This document shows, piece by piece, positions 1 to 5,015 of a DNA stretch of 5,550 bases. This DNA comes from Acidobacteriaceae bacterium (GTDB lineage: Bacteria; Acidobacteriota; Terriglobia; Bryobacterales; Bryobacteraceae). Location: positions 1 to 5,550 of the forward strand of contig JAFARV010000809.1 of the NCBI GenBank assembly GCA_019245255.1. The letters are read 5' to 3'. Below the pieces are notes generated by a model. The model did no database searches. It was given only the letters and a program-made list of their open reading frames with translations, and was not told where the DNA came from. The translations under genes were made by a program, and so were the position numbers. Each line of letters begins with the position of its first letter. Position 1 is the first letter of the stretch.

Positions 1-264
1 CGCGCCGCAAACAGCAAAGAAGTACTCTAGAAGCCGCGGGACCTTGAAGGAGCGATGTGTATGCAGGCGATGGTATCCCATGCTGATGCCGAGTCCCGTC
101 GTCAGCCAATACAGGAAAATCGCGACCGCAAGAGCACGCCAATTGAAAAAGAAAAAAGCGGCGATCGTTCCGATGTGCAGCAGCGCAAAGACGATTGTCG
201 TCGCCCAATTCATCGGCTGCTCGTAAAGGTTCTCGTGTAAACGGTTTTCGGCTTGTACTGCCAT
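1..264 (-). CDS. Acyl-CoA / fatty acid desaturase, delta-9 type (5' part only)
   Basis: This open frame starts at ATG 264-262 and stays open for 88 codons to the left edge, so only the N-terminus is present. Residues about 20-40 and 44-61 are hydrophobic and read as the first membrane hairpin. They are followed by GYHRLHTHRSFK, in which H65-R-L-H-T-H70 is the first histidine box (HX4H) of membrane di-iron desaturases of the stearoyl-CoA/DesC/OLE1 type. Known members insert a cis double bond into the acyl chain of acyl-CoA or lipid at the membrane and so adjust membrane fluidity. The second and third histidine boxes lie outside the window, so activity cannot be judged. The ATG is the first start in the frame; no ATG, GTG or TTG lies in frame just upstream, and the Shine-Dalgarno is weak. 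The gene lies 74 bases downstream of the oxidoreductase on the same strand. Family assignment is firm; exact substrate is unknown. Confidence 0.88.
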   Translation of the reverse strand, partial: MAVQAENRLHENLYEQPMNWATTIVFALLHIGTIAAFFFFNWRALAVAIFLYWLTTGLGISMGYHRLHTHRSFKVPRLLEYFFAVCGA

Positions 265-338
265 GCTTCTACTTCTATGAGTAGCAGCGGGGAGGCATTC
301 GCTTTGTAAGATTTGTGTAATTCCGGGGAGGATTGATC
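265..338. other. Intergenic gap between oxidoreductase stop and desaturase start
   Basis: This is the only clear intergenic space on the left side. It is more AT-rich around 301-322 than the flanking genes. I see no convincing hairpin followed by a T-run, so there is no supported terminator for the oxidoreductase gene. The gap could hold a desaturase promoter, but I cannot pick a -35/-10 pair with acceptable spacing. It contains two copies of an 8-base word, annotated separately. Confidence 0.5.
288..331. repeat. Two direct copies of CGGGGAGG, 36 bases apart
   Basis: CGGGGAGG occurs at 288-295 and again at 324-331, reading CCTCCCCG on the desaturase strand. The offset of 36 bases is between three and four helical turns. 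Both copies lie upstream of the desaturase ATG, where a regulator could bind. The identity is seen directly in the sequence. Any regulatory meaning is speculation, because an 8-base word in GC-rich DNA can recur by chance. Confidence 0.3.
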
Positions 339-1496
339 TCAGGCCAGAGGCGGCACGTCCAGCCAACGGCGCTTTTGCCAGGATTCAATCCCTTTTTCGG
401 CCAGTTGAACGCCCTTGGCGCCTTCCAGCAAATTCCATCGGAAGGGTTCATCCACTACCACGTGGCGGAGGAACAGCTCCCATTGCTGCTTAAAGGCGTT
501 GTCAAAATTCTGCTGCTCGGGGACCTTCTGCCACTGCGCGAAGAAGTCAAACGGATTTTCAACGTCCGGGTTCCACACGGGGCGAGGGGTCGCGCCGTAA
601 TGTTGCATCCAGCAGTCGCGCAGACCGGCAACCGCCGATCCCTTTGTTCCATCGACCTGAACCGTCAACAGATCGTCACGGCGAACACGCACCGTCCATG
701 AGGAATTGAAATGCGCAATGATTCCGCCGGCGAGCTGGAATGTTGCATACGCCGCGTCGTCGGCAGTCGCGCTGTACTTCCGTCCGGCCTCGTCCCACCG
801 CTCCGGTATGTGTGTTGCTCCTAAGCAGGAAACCGCCTGTACTTCGCCGAAGAGATTATCCAGCACATACCTCCAATGGCAAAGCATGTCCAGGATGACA
901 CCGCCGCCATCTTCTTTTCGATAGTTCCATGAGGGGCGCTGAGCCGGTATCGCGTCTCCTTCAAAAACCCAATAGCCGAACTCGCCTCGCACTGACAAGA
1001 TCGTTCCAAAGAAGCCCAGTTCACGTAAAGTACCCAGCTTCCGCAGGCCCGGCAACCACAGTTTGTCCTGGACTACGCCATGCTTTAAGTGCGCCGCTTC
1101 GGCAAGACGATAAAGCTCCAAAGCATCGGTAAGATTGGTGGCTGTCGGCTTCTCACAATAAATGTGTTTGCCCGAGGCGATTGCTTTCCGGACTGCCTCG
1201 GCGCGGCGATCCGTGGTCTGCGCATCGAAATAAACCGAATATGCGGGATTTGCGAGCGCTTCGTCGAGATTAGTCGACCACGGGAATCCGTCATGCTCTT
1301 CGGAGAGCGCCTGCAGTTTGGCGGCATTACGGCCCACGAGCAGTACTTCGGGCATAATAGTTTCGCTATCGCTCAGCTTCACTCCGCCCTGCTTCCGAAT
1401 AGCGAGAATCGAGCGTCGCAGATGCTGATTTAAGCCCATGCGTCCGGTTACGCCGTTCATCACGATCCCGACGGCGTGAACTTTGTTATCGGCCAT
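339..1496 (-). CDS. Gfo/Idh/MocA family NAD(P)-dependent oxidoreductase
   Basis: This is a 385-residue protein, normal length for the family, which oxidises or reduces sugars, cyclitols and related polyols with NAD(P)(H) in the cytosol. The N-terminal Rossmann nucleotide fold begins with VGIVMNGVTGRMG (about residues 9-21), an unusual glycine pattern resembling that of dihydrodipicolinate reductase. The family motif YCEKPTA lies at 113-119 and K116 is the expected catalytic lysine. The C-terminal domain has GGGVILDMLCHW (197-208), where D203 and H207 match the conserved substrate-site Asp and His. No signal peptide is present, in contrast to the many Tat-exported Gfo/Idh proteins of similar bacteria. 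I chose ATG 1496 because the Rossmann strand starts a few residues later; the frame stays open up to an ATG at 1562, but those 22 extra residues look unrelated to the fold and lie inside the cupin gene. The start overlaps the cupin stop by 11 bases, so translational coupling is likely. The substrate is not determinable from sequence. Confidence 0.92.
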   Translation of the reverse strand: MADNKVHAVGIVMNGVTGRMGLNQHLRRSILAIRKQGGVKLSDSETIMPEVLLVGRNAAKLQALSEEHDGFPWSTNLDEALANPAYSVYFDAQTTDRRAEAVRKAIASGKHIYCEKPTATNLTDALELYRLAEAAHLKHGVVQDKLWLPGLRKLGTLRELGFFGTILSVRGEFGYWVFEGDAIPAQRPSWNYRKEDGGGVILDMLCHWRYVLDNLFGEVQAVSCLGATHIPERWDEAGRKYSATADDAAYATFQLAGGIIAHFNSSWTVRVRRDDLLTVQVDGTKGSAVAGLRDCWMQHYGATPRPVWNPDVENPFDFFAQWQKVPEQQNFDNAFKQQWELFLRHVVVDEPFRWNLLEGAKGVQLAEKGIESWQKRRWLDVPPLA

Positions 1497-2028
1497 ACGC
1501 GGCCCCGTCTGGCGAGGAAGCTGTGCACTGGGGGTACGCACCGTTGGGCAGCGGCGGAGCATCGAATCCGGCTCGTGGCAGCGTACCCGCCAGTTCCTGC
1601 CGCCAATGCGCGACGTCTCCCGCCGGCCCGTAGCAGTAGATCATCCGCATTGGAGTGGATCCTGTGTTGGTTAGCTGATGGAAAACACGGGGTGGAATGT
1701 AGACGGCCTGCCCGGACGCTAGTGGCATCCGTTCCTCCCCCAGGCACATTTCGCCCGATCCCTCCACGACGAAATAGATCTCTTCCTGTTCCTGGTTATG
1801 CCAGGGAACCTGCCCGCCATCTGGATCGAGCGTCACGTGGCCTAGCGAAAAATGTTTCGCTTGAATGGGACTGGCTCCTCCAACGAGATTCTGAGTGAGA
1901 CGCCTGGCCGGATAGCGTCGACCGGCAGTGCTGTTAAGATCCGCGACAATCACAGCCACAGTATTTCGCACCGGCATCCTCGGTCGAAGATGGATAGAGT
2001 ACCAGAGCTGGATTCCTGATTGCGTCAT
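1486..2028 (-). CDS. Single-domain cupin protein
   Basis: From ATG 2028 this encodes 180 residues with one small beta-barrel cupin domain. Motif 1 is GGQVPWHNQEQEEIYFVVEG (71-90), with H77 and E83 in metal-ligand positions but Gln79 where the second His of HxH normally sits. Motif 2 is GQAVYIPPRVFHQLTN (107-122), with H117 in the ligand position and Arg in place of the usual Gly. Cupins of this shape bind a metal and act as sugar-related isomerases or dioxygenases, or as small-molecule sensors; the reaction here is unknown. Three in-frame ATGs are possible: 2064, 2028 and 1977. I prefer 2028 because TAAGG lies 5 bases before it. The ATG at 1977 (MPVRNTV) is nearer the conserved domain and is a real alternative, but its GAGG abuts the ATG. 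The ATG at 2064 would overlap the divergent gene's start. The stop at 1488-1486 lies inside the oxidoreductase gene, so the two are probably one transcript. Confidence 0.85.
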   Translation of the reverse strand: MTQSGIQLWYSIHLRPRMPVRNTVAVIVADLNSTAGRRYPARRLTQNLVGGASPIQAKHFSLGHVTLDPDGGQVPWHNQEQEEIYFVVEGSGEMCLGEERMPLASGQAVYIPPRVFHQLTNTGSTPMRMIYCYGPAGDVAHWRQELAGTLPRAGFDAPPLPNGAYPQCTASSPDGAAYGR

Positions 2029-2033
2029 TGACG

Positions 2034-2038
2034 CCTTA
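2034..2038 (-). promoter_or_regulatory. Ribosome binding site favouring the cupin start at 2028
   Basis: The minus strand reads TAAGG followed by CGTCA and then ATG, a modest Shine-Dalgarno with 5-base spacing. Neither of the other two candidate cupin starts (2064 and 1977) has a motif at a usable distance, which is the reason for choosing 2028. Confidence 0.4.
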
Positions 2039-2062
2039 GAGGGCTGGGAGTAGCCTGAAGTC

Positions 2063-2650
2063 ATGGACCGGAGTGTCGACGAAGTCTATCAGCCATCGCG
2101 GCTGTATTCCCGCGCTGGTTGGGCGGCCTTGGCCGGCTCGCTGGTCTGCGTTCTGTGCGGACTCCGTGCCCCGCTCGCATTTATTCCGGGCTGTCTGTGC
2201 GCGCTCACCGGGGTAATCCTGTTCTGGCTGGCTGCGAGGCCTTCCATCCACGTTTCCTCCGCCCAGTTCAATATCGGTGAACGAGCGATCGCCTGGCGGG
2301 AAGTTCGTGAAATCAATACGACCCTGGGATCTCCCCTGATCCTTCGATTGAAGCTGACGAATGCAAGGCGAAAACTGCTTATTTTCCCCGGAGAGCCGGA
2401 TCGTATTGCGAAGCTCATCTACCAGCTACGAAAGAATTCATTTCTAGCCAGCTTTGATGGCATTGCGTACCGGGACTTTTGGACCTGGTCCAGCATGGCG
2501 GATGGCGGCGCTGCCCGGCCTCTTCTGGATCACCCGGTCCGCATGTTGAGCGCCGACGAGGAGGATGAGATTGAACGGATGTTTCAGAAGCTGAAGTCCG
2601 TTGGCCGCATCGACTCCCGCGCTGACGACTCCCGGCCCGGAGACAGCTAG
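2063..2650 (+). CDS. Hypothetical two-helix membrane protein with PH-like soluble domain
   Basis: I do not recognise this 195-residue protein by name. After a short charged N-terminus, residues about 19-34 and 37-57 form two hydrophobic segments separated by a tight R-A-P turn, consistent with a membrane hairpin. Residues about 60-127 (IHVSSAQFNIGERAIAWREV, then alternating hydrophobic strands, then a helix with PDRIAKLIYQLRK) have the strand-strand-helix pattern of small bacterial PH-like membrane-anchored domains. This is a pattern judgement, not a motif match. The C-terminal third is acidic then polar, with ADEEDEIERMFQKLKSVG (164-181) probably helical. The ATG is the only start near the beginning, since an in-frame TAG lies at 2051-2053. 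The only upstream purine-rich stretch (GGGAG at 2046-2050) is 12 bases away, so initiation may be weak or leaderless. It is the first gene of the plus-strand unit and ends 2 bases before the CTG discussed for the next gene. Function unknown. Confidence 0.8.
   Translation: MDRSVDEVYQPSRLYSRAGWAALAGSLVCVLCGLRAPLAFIPGCLCALTGVILFWLAARPSIHVSSAQFNIGERAIAWREVREINTTLGSPLILRLKLTNARRKLLIFPGEPDRIAKLIYQLRKNSFLASFDGIAYRDFWTWSSMADGGAARPLLDHPVRMLSADEEDEIERMFQKLKSVGRIDSRADDSRPGDS
2639..2643 (+). promoter_or_regulatory. Shine-Dalgarno candidate pointing to a CTG start at 2653
   Basis: GGAGA sits in the last codons of the upstream gene, 9 bases before CTG 2653-2655. The GTG at 2704 has no comparable motif ahead of it. 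This argues that translation of the YdcF gene may begin at the CTG. Confidence 0.35.
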
Positions 2651-2703
2651 CCCTGCGCGCCAGATCCGGAAAGACTTCTCCGCTAATCCGCGGTTGCCTC
2701 ATC

Positions 2704-3273
2704 GTGTGCCTCGCTCCGGTCCTTGTGGCCGCTGCGCTTTGGATTTTCCATGTCCCGCTAATGACGTCCGCAGGGAGCGCTTTGATGGAGGACGACGGAC
2801 CGCACAAAGCCGACGTGGTGGTGGTTCTCGCCGGAGATGAATATGGAACCAGGGTCCTACGGGGAGCCGAACTCGCGCGCGCCGGCTATGCTCCCTACGT
2901 TTTAGTCAGCGAGAATGTCCGTTTCGGCTCCGCGAGCTGCCAGCCGAGTATCAACTATGCAATCGAGAAGGGCTTTTCGGCGAAGCTATTCCGCGATTTT
3001 CCGAATAATGCCGACTCCACCCGCGAAGAAGCCGCCAAAATCGACAGCTACCTAAAGCAGCATGACGTCCATTCCATTCTGCTGGTCACGAGCAACTTTC
3101 ACACGCGCCGCGCGGCTGCCCTGATGCGCGCCCAGGATTCCAACGTACGGGTGAGTGTGGTCCCTGCGCCGGATCCTTACTTCGGCCCGGGAACGTGGTG
3201 GAAGTCTCGAAACGCGCAGAAAACGTTTTTGCTCGAATGGATGAAGACAATCGCAACCTGGTTGGGAATGTAG
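2704..3273 (+). CDS. YdcF/DUF218 family membrane-anchored protein
   Basis: From GTG 2704 this encodes 189 residues: a hydrophobic N-terminal segment (about 1-20) and a DUF218 domain. Typical features are the first strand DVVVVLAGD (37-45), the helix with R50 and GAELARAGYAP, STREEA (105-110, corresponding to the family's nTxENA) and LLVTSNFHTRRA (126-137, the family's VTS-x-yH-xxRA). The family includes E. coli YdcF, SanA and ElyC, which are linked to envelope integrity and peptidoglycan or lipid-carrier metabolism. A helix followed by the domain suggests a membrane anchor with the domain outside the cytoplasm. The frame is open from 2626. Translating from CTG 2653 adds RARSGKTSPLIRGCLI, a basic stretch that would give a textbook N-in anchor, so the GTG start may truncate the protein. 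The stop is directly followed by the ABC transporter ATG with no gap. Family call is firm; start and precise role are uncertain. Confidence 0.88.
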   Translation: MCLAPVLVAAALWIFHVPLMTSAGSALMEDDGPHKADVVVVLAGDEYGTRVLRGAELARAGYAPYVLVSENVRFGSASCQPSINYAIEKGFSAKLFRDFPNNADSTREEAAKIDSYLKQHDVHSILLVTSNFHTRRAAALMRAQDSNVRVSVVPAPDPYFGPGTWWKSRNAQKTFLLEWMKTIATWLGM

Positions 3274-5013
3274 ATGTTCAAATCGTTGGCCACACTTTGG
3301 CCGTATCTTCGGCGTTACCGAGGGGGCCTGGCGATGGGAATCGGGTCTTTATTGCTGAAGGACGCGATGGCGGCTGCGCAGCCCATTGTGATCAAGATCG
3401 GGGTTGATTCGCTTACACGCGGTTTTGAGACTCGCGTTGTCATCGAGCTTGCAGCGGCATTGGTCCTGCTATCCGCCGTTAAGGGCGTGTTTCAGTATTG
3501 GATGCGCGTGATCATCATCGGTATCTCGCGCGACATCGAGTACGACCTGCGTAACGACCTTTTTGCCTCACTTACTCGCCTTTCTCAGGATTTCTATGCG
3601 CGGTATCGAACGGGCGATATTATGGCGCGCACCACTAACGACCTGAACGCCGTGCGCATGATGCTCGGGCCGGGCGTCATGTACTGCAGCGAAACGTCCA
3701 TCATGCTCGTACTTGCGGTCATTGTCATGCTAAAGACTGATCCTTGGCTGACGATGATCGCCCTGATTCCGGCGCCCTTCGTGTCGGTGGCGGTGATTCT
3801 GTTCGGCCGTCGCATTCACGTCCGCTTTGAGCATATTCAGAAGCTCTTTTCAGAAATCAGCAGCCGCGTGCAGGAAAATCTTTCCGGTGTGCGCGTGGTG
3901 CGCGCATACGCTCAAGAAACCGCTGAGGTGCGGCATTTCGAAACCCTGAACGAAGGCTACATCCGGGAGAACATCGGGCTGGCCAGGATCCAGGGCATGT
4001 TCTTGCCGCTGTTGCAGGCGCTGATCGGCATCACCTTCCTGCTTGTGCTCTGGGCCGGCGGACGGCAATTGCTTTTGCACCGCATGACCCTCGGCAGTTT
4101 TGTTATGTTCAACACCTATATGGGCATGCTGATCTGGCCCATGATCGCTTTCGGATGGGTCGTCAACCTGATGCAGCGCGGAACAGCGTCGCTTGATCGC
4201 GTAAACGAAATCCTGCATGAAGTGCCTACGATCGCGTCCGTGGCACAGCCTGAGGATTCGCAGCGCCTGCTCGCGGAAATACGGTTCGAGCATGTAACTG
4301 TACGGTTCGGAACCCATACATCACTGTCTGATGTTGACTTGTGCATCCATTCCGGCGAAACGATCGCGATCGTAGGGCACACGGGAAGCGGCAAGACAAC
4401 ACTCGCAAGTCTCATTCCGCGGCTGTTTGACCCCGATGAGGGTTGCGTGTATCTGGGAGGTAGCGATCTGCGCCGTCTTGATCTCGATGGATTACGGCGC
4501 GAAATCGGATTCGTCCCGCAAGAAACCTTCCTTTTCAGCGCAACGCTTGCCGAGAATATTGCCTGGGGGGTCCGCGACGCAACTGAGGATCGGATACGAT
4601 GGGCCGCGGAGGCGGCTGGACTCGGGCCCGATCTTGCCATTTTTCCGAACGGGCTTCAGACCGTCATCGGTGAACGCGGGCTCACGCTTTCAGGAGGGCA
4701 GAAGCAGCGTACGGCGATTGCGCGCGCTATCTTGCGGGACCCGCGAATCCTGATTCTCGACGATGCGCTATCCAGCGTTGATACAGTTACAGAAGAAAAA
4801 ATTCTGGCGTCGCTCACGGAAATTATGCGCGGTCGTACTACCATTCTGATCTCCCACCGCGTATCTACCGTTCGAACGGCCGGCCGCATCGTTGTTCTTA
4901 GTCACGGGCGCATCGTCGAATCCGGGACGCATGAGGAGTTGCAGATTCGCGGCGGCTATTATGCCGAGCTTTATCAAAAGCAGCTTCTGGAAGAAGAATT
5001 GGAGACGATCTGA
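3274..5013 (+). CDS. ABC exporter half-transporter (TMD-NBD), MdlA/YheI-like
   Basis: This complete 579-residue type IV ABC exporter subunit has an N-terminal six-helix membrane domain (about 1-315, helices near 20-40, 56-80, 138-153, 157-177, 247-262, 283-300) and a C-terminal ATPase. The membrane domain carries RNDLFASLTRLSQDFY and GDIMARTTNDLNAVR followed by LGPGVMY, characteristic of the MdlA/YheI branch. In the nucleotide-binding domain I see Walker A GHTGSGKT (368-375), Q-loop Q416, signature LSGGQ (472-476), Walker B ILILDD (492-497), D-loop SSVD (500-503) and H-loop His528. Position 497, normally the catalytic Glu, is Asp, as in the degenerate-site subunits of heterodimeric exporters. 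Such transporters export lipids, drugs or peptides using ATP; the substrate is unknown. The ATG follows the YdcF stop with no gap, and the stop is 2 bases before the next ATG. No second ABC subunit is visible in the window. Confidence 0.95.
   Translation: MFKSLATLWPYLRRYRGGLAMGIGSLLLKDAMAAAQPIVIKIGVDSLTRGFETRVVIELAAALVLLSAVKGVFQYWMRVIIIGISRDIEYDLRNDLFASLTRLSQDFYARYRTGDIMARTTNDLNAVRMMLGPGVMYCSETSIMLVLAVIVMLKTDPWLTMIALIPAPFVSVAVILFGRRIHVRFEHIQKLFSEISSRVQENLSGVRVVRAYAQETAEVRHFETLNEGYIRENIGLARIQGMFLPLLQALIGITFLLVLWAGGRQLLLHRMTLGSFVMFNTYMGMLIWPMIAFGWVVNLMQRGTASLDRVNEILHEVPTIASVAQPEDSQRLLAEIRFEHVTVRFGTHTSLSDVDLCIHSGETIAIVGHTGSGKTTLASLIPRLFDPDEGCVYLGGSDLRRLDLDGLRREIGFVPQETFLFSATLAENIAWGVRDATEDRIRWAAEAAGLGPDLAIFPNGLQTVIGERGLTLSGGQKQRTAIARAILRDPRILILDDALSSVDTVTEEKILASLTEIMRGRTTILISHRVSTVRTAGRIVVLSHGRIVESGTHEELQIRGGYYAELYQKQLLEEELETI
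5001..5005 (+). promoter_or_regulatory. Shine-Dalgarno for the isomerase-like gene
   Basis: GGAGA lies within the last codons of the ABC transporter gene, 10 bases before ATG 5016. It supports the start that gives a complete Tat signal, and co-translation with the transporter. Confidence 0.5.
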
Positions 5014-5015
5014 AC

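Noticed and set aside
265..338. Terminator between oxidoreductase and desaturase
   Set aside because: No stem-loop with a following T-run could be found on either strand in this gap.
333..701. Plus-strand open frame of 122 codons
   Set aside because: It lies opposite the C-terminal part of the oxidoreductase, which has clear family motifs; the plus-strand translation has none.
1497..1562. N-terminal extension of the oxidoreductase to an ATG at 1562
   Set aside because: The extra 22 residues precede a normal Rossmann start and have no signal-peptide character. They would lengthen the overlap with the cupin gene to 77 bases.
1476..1898. Plus-strand open frame of 140 codons
   Set aside because: It covers the cupin/oxidoreductase junction in antisense, is Arg/Pro/Ala-rich and has no domain.
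2415..2807. Minus-strand open frame of 130 codons across the end of the membrane-protein gene and the YdcF start
   Set aside because: Low-information Arg/Ser/Pro-rich translation, overlapped by two plus-strand genes that make better sense.
3850..4317. Open frame of 155 codons on the minus strand with many His and Gln
   Set aside because: It is the antisense of the transporter's membrane domain. Its composition is an artefact of reading hydrophobic codons backwards, and no start signal or family was recognised.
4361..4372. Perfect 12-base palindrome CGATCGCGATCG, and a GCGATCGC at 2285-2292
   Set aside because: Both are in coding sequence. The first is explained by the codons leading into Walker A (Ile-Ala-Ile-Val), and one GCGATCGC is not enough to suggest a cyanobacterial HIP1-like repeat.
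4116..4640. Open frame of 174 codons on the minus strand, opposite the ABC transporter
   Set aside because: It is antisense to the well-supported ATPase domain, is rich in Arg and Ser as expected for a shadow of GC-rich coding DNA, and shows no recognisable domain.
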